Shown here one piece after another: positions 1-13,133 of a stretch of DNA of 64,000 bases. The translations under genes were made by a program, and so were the position numbers. The stretch lies in NCBI GenBank assembly GCA_032158295.1, contig CM063247.1, forward strand, positions 13,368,315 to 13,432,314. The letters run 5' to 3'. The stretch's first letter is position 1; every line of letters begins with the position of its first letter. The notes beneath the pieces were generated by a model. That model was not told the DNA's origin and searched no databases. It saw only the letters and a program-made list of their open reading frames with translations. The stretch comes from Pycnopodia helianthoides. Taxonomy: Eukaryota > Echinodermata > Asteroidea > Forcipulatida > Asteriidae.

Positions 1-2885
1 TGGGTATTCGAGTTAAATTTCTTTAAAAAAAACACTTTAATATTCGTTCTTCATGCTTTTTTTCTTTATAAAACGTTTTGCAATTAAAAAAAGAAAACAA
101 AACAAAAACAAAAGACAACATAGTATTATATTAATTTAACAAAAATGCATCTAAACATTAATTTATCATGTGACTACATTTTCCTGAAAATTTAGTATCC
201 CCACAGCTTAAAGCAAGCAGCCCTGCAGTTATTCTTTAATGTTATTCGGTACGTTAGTGTTCTCACTTAAAAACCGTTCCCATGGTAACATTTCTATAAA
301 GTTCATGTAAAACAAAGAGTTGAATGATCAAATACGATATATCCAAAATTCACATATATTTGTTGGTCTAAATACTCATTAGGGCAATTGGTGCACAAAG
401 TATAAGATCTGAAATTCAAACTTGTCAATATATTTTTCCAGGTAATAAATCATGGACAAAAGTTTGTCTTGAACCGACTGGTATTGCTTTAATTGTATAG
501 TAGGCCTAGCATCCAATTTTGTGATAAATTTTCTTCAATTCTTCTCCAAGAAAGCATAATTTTTACATGTATGAGCTCACGCATTAGTGTTACCCATTGG
601 TTTAGTGTCTATCGGTGCATGGGTTAAATTAATTTTGTTTTCTGCATACATTTTTCACTCCTGTGTATTAAATTAATAAGAATATGCCTTCAACTGAGAA
701 CTTGCAGTTGTCAAGGTCAGAAAAATAAACTCGTATATCATTCCGTAATGCAAAGGTGCAACACCGGACATTTTAAGATTAAGAAGCGAACTGACATGGT
801 GAGTTATGTAGCAGTGCCTGTATGAAACCTACTCTGTAAATAATTTGTGTAACTCTTTCGAGTGTAGAACAGCATTTCATATCAAGTTGGTTCCAGTTTA
901 ACTGGTAGCCTATAATGCAAACAAATAAAATTGTTTACTGTGGTGGAACTGCTGGTGTAATTACACCGGATCCTTGTGCTTCGCATAACCACATTGTTAG
1001 TGACGCCGTACCATCGCTTCTGTAAATTTGAAAGCATATTGGTTTCGAAATGAAAAACTGTTTAACCAAAAAAATTGCACCGTCACTCACATTTTGACAA
1101 AGGGCCTAAAATATTTTACCAAATCAGAGGTACCATCTATGTATACGAAAGTTTGGATTTGTGTGCAATGAACGCAATTGATTTGTAAACAAAACTTGTG
1201 ATTTTACGGCATATTTGTAAAGAAATAAGAAAAATTAGAAATTTGAGATATCAACTCTGGAAGATTAATAATGTCGCACTGACAGATAAAAATGCTAATG
1301 AAACAACATATAGATTTTGTGGAAATTCATCAGTAGTGAACATCATTCAAGAAACTACATTTTGCAGAGTGAAGTCAAGCTTGTTCAAGAAGAATATGTC
1401 GTGCATTATAAGAAAGATAAACAGTATTTAATGAATACTCAGAAATAGCATGAGATAATTACGTGTCTATAACAGTTGAACATTTGCAACAAGTGAGACG
1501 AGCACAACATGAACATAACGAGAACTGGTGGGCATGTTTGCTTCATTCTATCTGACTCTGTTTTCATGCGTGATAAAGCCTGACGTATAATACCGGACAA
1601 GTGCAATGACTTCATGCAAAAACGAAAAACGAAATTACGGAAATACGTGCATTCATACAGTCATTGTATTCCTTAGTTACAGTGGAAAACCTAGATCCGA
1701 TAGAGTGAAACTGGATGGGGTCATTCGTCTTGTAAAAAAATGATAAGCAGTTCCAATTTATAGATTTTACACTTTAAAAGTCTGAAATAGAAATCTTCAA
1801 ATTCAGTGGTACAGTAGTTAATAATGTGCTTTGCAAACAATTTGATAATGGAAAAGAAGAAGGGACAAAAAAAATTAGAAAAAAAAGTAAAATTAGATCA
1901 ACTACCAAAAGCGTATAACTTCGTGTTGTTCACCGTGTAGGCCTCAATTAAAATCCCCGCTTCATGCAATTACACAAAATTGCCAAAACAAATGTGTCAC
2001 ATTCTTTCGATTGGAATTTTGTTTTGACCAAAAAAGGAAACCAAACGTGGACCTATTCAATGTATTGAAGAGTGAAGAGTTGTCAGAAGATTTGTGTTTA
2101 AAATCGAAATATAAAATTTGATAGGAATGCAAGAAAACAGAGAGATAGAGACAGTTAAAGAGAGTCGGTGGTGAACTTACAGCCATAGGAGAACATCATG
2201 GTGTTGTTAGCTTGTTACGTGTATTGGGGGAATAAGATATATACATGTTATACATTGTGAGGTTAGTAAAGTGAAAATAATTTTCAAGGTACAAGAAAGG
2301 AACCCAAATCAAATCCATGCGGTCACTGAAGCAGATAGAACAAGAGTGTGAGAGAAAGAGAGGAGTGACAGGTGAAATGTTAGTCGTGAACCACTTGTTA
2401 AAAAATAAAATAAAAAACCAAGTCTACTTTAATACAAGTGCAGTGATCTTCGCAAATATTATTATTATTTTGTTTTACATGTATACATTTGTTACGGTAG
2501 GCATACATATTTTAGAGCCACCCTCTAGAAGTCCAAAGAAGAACAAAGGAAAACAATAAGTGAGAGTATTTCATCATTTTCATTTAGGATTTGGATAATT
2601 TTTAATCGGAATTCCCTTACCCACTTTCCTTGCGAATGGCAACTTTTATGGTTAAATTGTCCACTACATACTACTAGAATTTACGTCATTTTTTGAAATC
2701 ATATTTACAAAGCTCTAGTAAGAGAAACCGAATCTCTGCAACATTTTGATATATAAAACGCAAAACAAGAAAGCCCATGACCATATCAAGACATTTTTGT
2801 TGCGACTTTTTTCTCGGTCATCAGTTAATTATATCTTGGAAGTCAAATATTTACTCGATGTCAAAAAAATGCCCAGAGTGCGTCT

Positions 2886-2916
<31 letters not shown>

Positions 2917-3494
2917 TTATTTTACCGATTGAGATGTGATATAAAGACACATATGGTGCTGAAAGTTATAATAAACATAAAATCACAGACAACAGGAAGG
3001 GGTAAACAGAAAGAAAATACCCTAAACCAATTTTGCATAAATTAACGTGCTTAATGAACATAATGTGCAGAGTGATGATTGCATGAGTGCAGCCTATGAA
3101 TACAAGCAACCATAGATTGACATATAACGTGACACACACTGGACTAAAAAAAATAATATTTGTTAATTAAAAAAAAAAAAATTATAGCACTGATTAACAT
3201 ATGATATCAACACCATATCGAATTCAGTTTGTAAACTTTATAGTTTGATGCCGATGGCAATTTTTTCTAAACATATTTTGTATGTGCTACAAATACTCAA
3301 ATTTCATCAACGTTCGTTGATTGTCAACGTGTTTGTTTAAGCTTGTACAGCAAAGGGTGTCATGAATGTGATCCGTTGTTACAACTTTTAAGAGCTGTTC
3401 AGCTTAAAGTTGTTGACAACACTAGGCAAAATAATTGAGGACCTAACTGGTCTTTGAAAACAATATAGAACAAATTTCTGAAGGTTTGACTTAC
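1..3494. other. AT-rich non-coding stretch, probable intron 1 of nAChR gene D
   Basis: I find no exon with recognisable homology on either strand. If the signal exon at 3495-3555 is real, this stretch is the start of its first intron and the receptor body lies left of the window. A first intron this long is plausible, since that of gene A is 3.65 kb. The only distinct structure is an (AT)n microsatellite at about 2891-2916. Short open frames here have no recognisable domain. Confidence 0.4.
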
Positions 3495-3555
3495 CTTGGA
3501 TGACGTTGAATAAGAATAATGAAGCAAGAACTGTGTTAAAGTGAAACTGATCCAT
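3495..3555 (-). CDS. Signal-peptide exon of a fourth nAChR-like gene (gene D), partial
   Basis: On the minus strand an ATG at 3555 opens 20 codons reading MDQFHFNTVLASLFLFNVIQ, then one base (G), then a consensus donor GTAAGTC. This is a short hydrophobic leader ending in phase 1 with G, exactly as in exon 1 of genes A, B and C, where the next exon completes a glycine or valine codon. The position, head-to-head with gene A and 6 kb from it, fits a divergent gene pair. No downstream exon is visible before the left edge, so the product is inferred only from exon shape and neighbourhood. Any secreted or membrane protein with a phase-1 leader exon would look the same. Confidence 0.45.
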
Positions 3556-5132
3556 GGTAAACCGTTTAACGGAACACTCCCGGTCTCAGCACCGTGGTAA
3601 AACACCGACTACAAAATAAGCCTGTTCCCGCATACCTCCATAAAAATTCACCGTACAAAAGATTAGCGGGGTGACGATTTAGCCAACATTAACTCAAAAT
3701 GGGCAAAGAACCTGCGCCGACTGTGAGGGAACGTGACACGCGTGCGTGATGAGGGGGTCGAGCTTGGCCTGCAGTAGGTTGTGCCACTCGCCGGAAGACG
3801 ACGACAGAGTCGGTACAGGGTCACCTACTTACTCTTGGTGTCTCTGAAAAACTCGGCCACTGCTGACAGCTCCGAGCACTGTATGACAACTTGAACGCTG
3901 CAGTTCACCGTAGTCTGCACTCCTAGCACATCCCATCACCCCTTCAGCTGACTAGAAGAAGAGAAAGGGAGAGAGAGGGGAAAAAAATCACAGTCAGTCT
4001 CTTGGTCGCTCTGATGGAGTTGAATCGATGCTGAAATTATCCATAATTAAATCAATAGATTGCCACCCATTTTTCCCCTTCGGCATTGGTGAGCTCTCGG
4101 AACCTCATTTAATAAATTAAGATAGCCGACAGATGCTAGAGTAGTGTGTCAAGGCTCGTGCTAAGTGTCGACATCGATTGCGCCACAATTTTAGGCAAAT
4201 GATGGGAGTTACTAAGAGCACAAACTAAAGTGACGATGAAGATGTTTAATAATGACCAAGTTCTCCGGCATCATTCCCTCGTGTGCTTGCATGAACATTT
4301 TATGGGTAAAATTGTCTTTCGATGTTTCGTCGCATGTCATTAAAGGGGGGAGGGATTCAGGATGCGATATTAAGTTTAACCTGTCAAATAAACCAAACAC
4401 TTTACATGATGACATTTGCATAGGGCGATAGTTAAGACAGCTCAATTGCACACAAAGAGAACATGATACCGTACAAACACCAATGCCTGCTAGAGTATCG
4501 CATCCTTCATCACGGAGTAGCAAGGACTATTGCTACTTCATTATCTCCCACGGAGTGTCAAGCTAAGAGTCCTCGAGTGTAGCATTTATACATGTCCTTG
4601 TGGTGTTTCAACGACCGGCTAGGTGAGGCTGAGACGTACACGAACCAAGGAACGGACAGGTTTAATCATTGGGCACTCAAATATTTTTTTTATTCACTCC
4701 GTACGGGGAGGGAGTACGGTTGGAGGAAACTGTCTGGGTTTGGGCGTTCAAGTCAAACCGAAGTCAGTAATTGAATGTTGCGCATGAATACCGGAGTTGC
4801 ATCCGCTCTACTAATCACACTGCGAGAAAATCAATTCAAAGTAAGACATCGAGGAAAAGAAACATTCTGTATTTGTATTTATTTATGTATTTGTTGGTTC
4901 TTGACTTTTATTTATGGATTTGTTTCGTTGGCCTTTCGATCTCAAAAAGTGGCTGAGGCACTACAACCCCAAAAACTAATATTTTCCATGACATACGATA
5001 AATATCTTTTTTTTTTATTGGGAACAATAATATTATACATTACATTTGTGCAAGAAAATTCAGCAGAGTACAAAACAAAACAACAAAACATCAGCAACAA
5101 CATCAAGACCAAAAACAAACAAACAACAACAG

Positions 5133-5136
5133 AAAA

Positions 5137-5207
<71 letters not shown>

Positions 5208-5229
5208 TCACCAGCGGTAATAACAGCAC

Positions 5230-5269
<40 letters not shown>

Positions 5270-5330
5270 GACAACATCAGCGACATCATCAACAGCAGCA
5301 ACAGCTACAGCAACAGCAACATCAAGAACA
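5133..5330. repeat. (AGCAAC)n hexanucleotide microsatellite
   Basis: A long AACAGC repeat is interrupted near 5208-5226 and continues imperfectly to about 5330. It keeps all six frames open, giving artificial Asn-Ser, Thr-Ala and Leu-rich or Ala-Val-rich readings. No gene is inferred. Confidence 0.9.
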
Positions 5331-6472
5331 AAATCAAACAAACAAACCCAACAACAAATAAATAAACAAACAAACAAACCGTCCCCCAACATAAAAAAAA
5401 GGAAAAAGAAGAGTTGCTAATTATTTGATAAAAGACACACATAAATGCTTATATGGAGGACAGGTTGTACACAAATCAATATAAATACACTTGAATTTAC
5501 AGTACAATCTTATTTGTACATATTATTTGCAAAATAAATCAGAACCAATAAACTCATATTGCCTTCAAACCTTTTGGGACATAAAACGAGTATACGTGGC
5601 TCATCAATCTCTCCAGGAAATATGCATTGTTGAAAAGGGGTATTAAGTGGTAGCAGTTTATTTCTTCAAGTTTCCAAGTGATGCCTTGTTCTTCACGGTT
5701 CCCATCACCAACTGCACGTTTGATAAGTTACTTATTGTCATTCTGGTACGGACAATAATCATTACAAATAATCAATGCACAATATTGCTTTCAAGTGAAT
5801 TCGAGCCGGCTGGTTTTCACAGAATTGGGCCCAATTTATGTAATCTGTAGTATTCAACACTCAATCATAGCAATAGAAATATCGCAGTATTTACATAAGA
5901 TACTTAGGAGTTGTGTTTTAAAAATCTGCTCATCTTTGCAACTATGGATTTTCTACATGTACTTGATATTGATATAATAAAGTGTTAAAGAGTTCATATC
6001 GATCAATGTTATACCGGGGATGGTGGGGTGGGGGATGTAGCTTTAATAAACTTACTCTACTGCGTCCATGGGACACGTTATACCATTATACTAAACTATG
6101 TAGAATACGGTATCGTGCAAGACGGATGGCCACAATGTCAACGCCCAAAGGTGCTGCACACGGTTTTTAGCGGGTCGTGTAGTTATACAATTTCTGATGG
6201 GATGAAACCTTTCGATTTGATCCAATGGAAATATAATATCAGACAACGGAACAGGTTGGTACTGGTACACTATTCATCTGATAAAAAATATTTATATATT
6301 ATATATATGTATACATATTGAAGTTCGTGAATAACTTCGACTTTACCCGAAGACCGATGTACTGTAACTACTAGGTGCCCTCTGAGTTATGCAGCGGGAA
6401 AACTCAACAACTTGTTTGCGGTACTCGCTGCTATTAATAACAGGATTCGAACTGGCGTCTTTTGTCACCCGG

Positions 6473-6535
6473 CACTATTAGTGGTCTACCGGCCTAAAAT
6501 GCCGTGGTCGTGGGTTCGACTCCCAATGACTAGCT
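6473..6535 (+). repeat. Decayed tRNA-like unit (SINE head or tRNA pseudogene)
   Basis: TTAGTGGTCTACCGG at about 6478 resembles a polymerase III A box, and GGGTTCGACTCCC at 6512-6524 a B box with T-arm pairing GGG/CCC. The A-box core TTAGTGGTCTA is shared with the tRNA-like units near 61.2 kb, so they may be one family. A clean acceptor stem is not visible. Confidence 0.3.
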
Positions 6536-8789
6536 TGAGGACCCCCACCGCAGTAACACACAGCACTGTACAGTGCTTATTTCACATCGAACGTGAGGGT
6601 ACAAATACAAATTGTATATTATCTTTATACACTTATTAGAACAGTTAAAAGTCGTTCATATGTACTGCTCCAAACCACCAAAAATAATGGTATTTAAAAA
6701 AAATATGTTTCTAATGTATTAGCAACAGTGTCATGCAATCTTGGTCAGAGTGCAGCTGTCCCTCTGAAACAAAATATCACTGGCCGTTGTCCATCCCGCA
6801 ACGACTTCAATCTACTTAACAAAAATGGAAGTCATCAGCTGGGTGAATAGCTGGCTGGTGCACTGCTCACCTGGGAGCAAAAACCTGTATAGATTTTTTG
6901 AACGATGGAGCACCAACGACAAGTGCTCTGTAGATCGGACAGGTTTTTTTTTTTTTTTTACTAGATTCATGTTGTCCCGAGGGCTTTAAAAACATGGCTA
7001 GTATTATCCTCAGGATCAATATCGACATGGGCCATATTAAAATCATGGTGCATTATCATGCACTCTCGTGCTGGTTTATAACCCCTTACTAAGGGGAATT
7101 TAGCAGAGTTTGGAATCGATCCGATCATGGCTATGGGAGAAATTGAGTTTGGTTTAACGGAGGAATCGAAGGCAAACATATGTCAAGGAAATAACACCCC
7201 GATTCGTCAGTGCACAACATTATGCAGTTAGCTCCCGGTATATGTTTTCAATGACAGTGTAAAAACGTGCCTAGTCATATTTACAGGAAAGGTTGGATGA
7301 ATATCCAGACTGCTGCCTTTCAGTTTGTCAACTAAATATCACACGTTTATGACCTATATAGGTCAGGGTAATAGACCCCGAAGTCATTTTCTTTTTATGG
7401 TGTGTTAAATAATAATACTTAAATTGAAGTGGGTCGCTATGTTTGTCTGTGTGTGTGGGTAAAGGATGGGGGAAAATTTCATCTCCTGCATCTATTTAGG
7501 TCTCATCACCCTCTCAAATGCTGGTGTGACAAAATCACATTTTTTTTTTCGCGAGTAGCATTAATGGTGTGATTCAATTGGTACTTGCAAAAAGGAAATT
7601 ATCTGCTGGCTTGCATGTCAGTGTTTCAATGCCACTTGGGAGGGGCTTCCTCTTTCATGAAACATTCAAAACAATGGATCATTTTGCCGTGGAAATCTAT
7701 TTTTAATTGGAGGGTAGACGGCCATCAAATTGCCCTGATTTTGGAAATGGCAGTGTTGTTTTTTTTTGTCTGCCTATGTGGTTACATCTGTCAAGAAAAA
7801 TGCAGGCCTATATCTATTTTATTTTATAAAAATGACACAAACTCCCCCCCCCCCCCCTTGGAAGAATATTAAAACACCATAGGACACTTCGACAGCAACA
7901 ACAGACAGACAAAACGAAACGAAACTACACATTCAATACATCATTCCAGGTGATTGTAATAATCCTTCGTGTTAATTTCTGACGGATTTAGTTTCAATAG
8001 AAATCAAATCTGATGACCGGTTTGAAATGTCACAACAGTCTAAACTCTTCTCTTTAACAAGTCACCTGTGAGGAATTGAAAAAAAAGGGGGAAAAAAACC
8101 CAAACCCAAACAAAATAAAGGGAAAGAAAGGAAAGACAGAATACACTGTAACACTAAATCTGAGACCGTGGCGAACCAATTGACTGCAACGACCATTATA
8201 TACTGCAACCAGAAGCGCGAAATATGCCGTGTCCTTTTCACGCTTAATTATCGCCGCCGTGTCCCCGAAGCCAAATCTACACAGCCAGCCTCTATACTTT
8301 GAGCCCCCCAAGGCTCAAGATTTCTAGCAACCCTAATGCTGAGGGTTTTCTCTCTCTGCCGGAAATTGCCCTCTGTACTTGAGAAAACAGAGCGAAACGG
8401 TTTGATCGATTCCACGGCTTGATGGGGGGGGGGGGGGCGAACGGAGTGACATTTGTCTCCTTTCAGATCACTAGATATATATGTACCTACGTGTATATTT
8501 ATAACCCATTTTAAGCGAACGTAGAGGGCGTGGGTTACACGCCTTTCAAACGGGTGCTTAAGAAGAGCAACACAAAACACAGTTAATACATTTGAAATTG
8601 GTCACAGACTCAGTGTGAAGCTGTAAGAGGATTATTCCAGACTGAGGGACAAAATTTGAAAACAATAATTAATTTTAATGATTTAATCTTCAGTATAAAC
8701 GCTGCTGGGAATCATTTTAAGATGCTTTTGACGGATTGACCCGCAAATTTAGATTAGTAAATTAAATATCTATCTTTGTAGATTCCATA

Positions 8790-9060
8790 AGGTCAGAAGC
8801 TTTCATTTAAGGTAGGCCATGAAAAAAAATATGTCAATAATAAGAGACAGTAAAATAAAAACTTGAAATTTATTATTGTCGGGATCCTGACAATATCTCA
8901 TGTCCATCAGACATGTACACAAATTTTGCATGCCACGTGTGTTGTGTGCATTGTCTGTGGAACATGCAAACGTTTTCGCTTTAATGTTTCTTGCTCTAAA
9001 ACGGCATCATCGTCAATAAATAAAATTCTGCCCTTGAGAAATGTTGGGTCTTCATTAAGT
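8790..9060. repeat. Dispersed repeat, copy 1 (partner at 45.2-45.7 kb)
   Basis: Shares with 45240-45660 the ordered blocks AAGCTTTCATTT, TTATTGTCGGGATCC, CATTGTCT and ATGCAAA. Here the palindrome around GGGATCC is imperfect (TGTCGGGATCCTGACA). It is an old, decayed interspersed repeat of unknown class. Confidence 0.45.
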
Positions 9061-9547
9061 TCTGCAACAATTCACACGTACCGGTAACAGTTTTGAACCA
9101 GCATCTTAATTTTGTCCAATTACCAATGACCCGTGTACTTAATGTCTAAATTACTTCCGTCAAACTGTGGCATAAAAAAAATCATTACCACGAGTTTACT
9201 TCAGCCTTTAAATTGCCTAATGCTCCACTGGATCAATTTTTAATCATCTATCTTCGCTGGTACTAGCAGTCAATAATGTATTTCGCCATTGCAGTTTGAC
9301 GGAGTGACCATTACTGCCCGCTGACCATTGTTGATTACTGTAGCAATACAAAAAGAAAGATGACGTAACAATGCCAACGGACCAATCCCACACCCTCGAA
9401 TATTGTATTGGAGCCTACCTGCTACCATCGTGGGTACACGTAGACTTTGTGTGACACTTTTTTAATGTAATGAAGGTGGTTTGCCCTTGCTGGCCGCAGA
9501 AGAGAAACATTTAAGTTTTAAGTGTAAAACTGGAATTTATCGGCAAG

Positions 9548-9590
9548 ATGTGGAGGGGACTTTTCGTCATCTTTTGTTGCTTCTTTTACG
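9548..9590 (+). CDS. Gene A exon 1: start and signal peptide
   Basis: ATG at 9548 gives MWRGLFVIFCCFFYG with the last Gly codon split after its first base. The donor is GTAACT. Exon 2 continues AQGSLEENQ, so signal cleavage after AQG or nearby is plausible. The first ATG with a hydrophobic leader was chosen as the start. Confidence 0.75.
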
Positions 9591-12500
9591 GTAACTATTG
9601 TTTTGTTTTGTTTTGTTTTGTTTTTCATTTGGTTCCTTTTTACTGAACGTCATTCTTCACTCTTTCCGTCCCAGTAAGGAGTTGGCTTCCAATTAGTTCT
9701 TGTTCCTTACAATATGACGGAGAAAGGATATACCTTTTGACGTCCGTTTACCAGAAGGTTTAAGTATTTTGATGCAAAAGGCAAAAAAGAACAAGACAAG
9801 AACTAATATACATTATGATAAAAAATCTGACAACCCACTGTACCGGTAAGTTGTTGGTGATGACTCGGGTGACGTAAACAACCAAGACCTAACAAAACTT
9901 TTTTTTTTTTAATAATATAACCTTGCGGTTCTCTCAAATAGCTTGACCCAAGTAGAGGTATCGGACCTATCGAAAAGGTGTATAGTAAAACAAATCACTC
10001 CAACAAGTTGTTTAGTATTTAATAACTCGTCAATTTAAACCGTGAAGACAATTAAGTGTTTTTAGTTCTAATCAACTCTGCAATTAATCACCTTCTTGTT
10101 TTAGAGTAAATAGATAATTACAACCTTATCCAACTTTATAAAGGCAGGAAACGAGCCAATGCCTCAACTGTAGTTAGTAGTTAATGTAGAGTATGTACAC
10201 TGGTTCAAATGTTTCTACCAGCCGTTCTGACCAGACTAAACTAAACTGATACTAGCAAGGCTGTACTACTGTTAGTTTAACACGGTTGTAGTGATGTAGA
10301 GCGATGACACTAAGAGTATATAGTACCAGTGCACCTTCCCTTTTAAAATGATAATTTATACGATGCCACTACGGATTGATATGACACAGTATGACACAAA
10401 GGGAAGTCACAGAGAAAACATCTTTACTCGTAAAATGCGTTTCTTTTACAAAATCGCTCACCGAGATACAAGCGCGTGATCTAATTATCAAATTCTGGTC
10501 AAATCACTCGATGATGGCACTGGCGTAAAGCTAGAAATGTATTTTTGTTGTTGGCATTTTTGTAATTTTAGCATAACTTCAGTCGAGGCTGAAACGCTTT
10601 AGACAAAAAACATCTTGTAATGGATATAACAATGTAGAAAATCTATAGTACTAAAAGAAGGATTCCAATTAGTGGTTTGTGTCGTAGTCTATGCACCCCA
10701 ACTATTATAGTTCCAGTAAATCGAATCTTCTTTTTGCTGTGTCCGCTCGCCTTGGAATGCAGAAACGGATTACAACCCCCAGTAAGAATAGTGAGTTACA
10801 ACAACATTAGCATAACGAAGAAGTGCTCTTTCAGGAGAACAATTCGGATTATTAAAGAAAGGGTAATCCGCTGTACCGCTGGATGTAACGGTCTATTATA
10901 CTCTCTGCTCTTACTTGTTATTGTAGATTTAGGCAGCCATAAGACGAACCTCATGGCGGTTGGGTAGCCGAATGCCTAGGCAGGATATACTGTTGGTAGT
11001 TGTCAAAGATTATAGTATCCTTATTGGTGTATCCCAACATGTGCATACAAAACAGACCTGTAACAACTTTGGGCTCAATTGGTCATCAAAGTTGCACAAA
11101 AATAAACACCCTGGTTGCATAGAATTATGTGCTTTCAGATGCCTGAAAAAGTCTTCATGCCTGAAGCTTTTTCAGATTCAAATATTTTAGTGAGAAATGT
11201 CCTCTTTCTCAAAAACTACATCACTTCAGAGGGAGTCGTTTCTCACAATGTGTTATCAGCAGCTTTCAGGTGCCCTTTACCAAGTAAGTTGTTATGGTAA
11301 TGTATTTCTTGAGTAATTACCAAAAGTATCCGCTGCCCGTAACGACCAACGACAACCCCGAATAGCAAGAGATGGGACAGCATCGACCTTTGATGGCATT
11401 ATTATTTTTATCACTATATCTTCTGGTCATGAAACCAATGATGCCTCATAAGTGAACTTAACAGCTCACAAGCCTGAGGAAACATGTATACGAGGGTGCT
11501 TGTTATGTGAACCAGAAACACAGGAGTTGACCCTTACGTTAGTGATCTGGTTTCTTGAAAGTAGCCGGCCATTATAACCTATATTCATTTTATTATATAA
11601 ATATTTAAGAATTACACTTTCGAGTGAAGAAACACATGATATGTCCTAACACCAATCAGATCTTTGCACGCAATTATTATTATTATCAAAGATTATTTGT
11701 ATTTACATAACATATGAAGCGAGACAATGAAGTTACGTGGAGATGACTGTCCACATGTACTCCAGGATAATTTCATTGGTTGTACTTGTATTGGATTGTT
11801 GTCGTTTGCATGGACTGTAAACAAACTAACTTGCCACGGTCTCTTGGGGATTAGGCCAACCCAGTCGCCATGCATTCTCTAGTCTTTCAAGGAACCACTC
11901 AAAGAATAAGAGAAGTCGATAGTATTTGTCTTATACAATAAATAACCGTCTGCGTACTGGATCGATCGAAAGACAGAAGTCAACGAATAAGAAACTGTGT
12001 ACAACGAGGTCGTAACACTGTGCATTTTGAAATATAAATTATGGATTTTGTTTATATTTTTAATAACTGTGTAAGTTATAACTCATAAGAAAACATCATA
12101 TCACATTGTGGTAAAAAAAGAAAAAGGCTTTAAAAAAGTTATCATCAAGGTTTTTTCGAATAAAACTCCACCTTTTCAATTTCAAATGTTTTTAATAGTA
12201 TATACTGTATGCAAAACGTAGCTTAGTACGTTATATTACACATTTATTATCAATATAGCACTTATACTGGCATAAAGTTTGGTCCAAAAAGTTACTTTGA
12301 AACATTTAATTTGTTTATTTTGCTTTTGCGAATTTTGAATGTTTTTTTTAAATATAATTTTCCATGTTACCGGATAATGAATTGTCACAAACAAAACCTG
12401 TGGATTTTACAAATAATGTTTTCTATATTCTGGGAAGTTTCGCTTATATGGACCATTGGGGTCTGCTTACAAACATTCATTGAAGGTGTGAATCCCGAAG

Positions 12501-13101
12501 TCATTGTAGAACGGTAGCAACATTACGATGTAGTTAGGTTTCCACGCTAGCTTCGAGATAAGTCGATATTTGATTCATTTCAGACTGTCGGTTAGATCGA
12601 TCGTCAGGTTTTTAAGACGTCACGGGGCTCTTTTCATCATTTAAAGTCCATCCTACGGGTGCAGAAGCCCAATACGATAATTATTGGATGAAGTTAAAAA
12701 CAATTTCCATTGAACTATTGTTCTTTATATTTTCACTTTATGCCATTCTTCTTTGTGTACTAACGATTTCGTACGATACATAAAAGCTAATATACTCATA
12801 AACAATCAACATCTACGATATTGATTAAACCAAGAAGAAAAATTATACAAAATGGTTACTTTCATCTTTAGAAAAATTACTCCGAAGCGCTAACGGAAGA
12901 AGTTGCTTGCTATTTAATTAATACGCACAAATTAGACATCAATAACACATGACTAACGGTTGTCGTCATTCGCCAGATTCTTAGGAACAAGAAAAACGAC
13001 GACGTCGATGACGATGACGATGACGACGACGATGACGACGATGAAGACGACGACGACGACGAAACACAACACAACAACAACAACAAACAACAACACAACA
13101 A

Positions 13102-13133
<32 letters not shown>

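Larger units (their letters stand above)
3556..9547. other. Intergenic region between divergent genes D and A
   Basis: No convincing gene. It holds an (AGCAAC)n microsatellite near 5133-5330, a decayed tRNA-like unit near 6473-6535, homopolymers (C run near 7848-7857, G run 8424-8437) and a dispersed repeat near 8790-9060. Both promoters of the divergent pair should lie here, but I see no TATA box or initiator that I would commit to. A minus-strand GTAAGT near 3822-3830 could be the donor of a 5' UTR exon of gene D. Confidence 0.5.

Noticed and set aside
2317..2559. An 80-codon frame with a hydrophobic segment
   Set aside because: No homology recognised, no splice sites linking it to a gene, and codon use looks like the surrounding AT-rich DNA.
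4775..5365. A 196-codon open frame rich in Asn-Ser
   Set aside because: The length comes from the AGCAAC microsatellite, which keeps all frames open. The upstream part has no domain or splice context.
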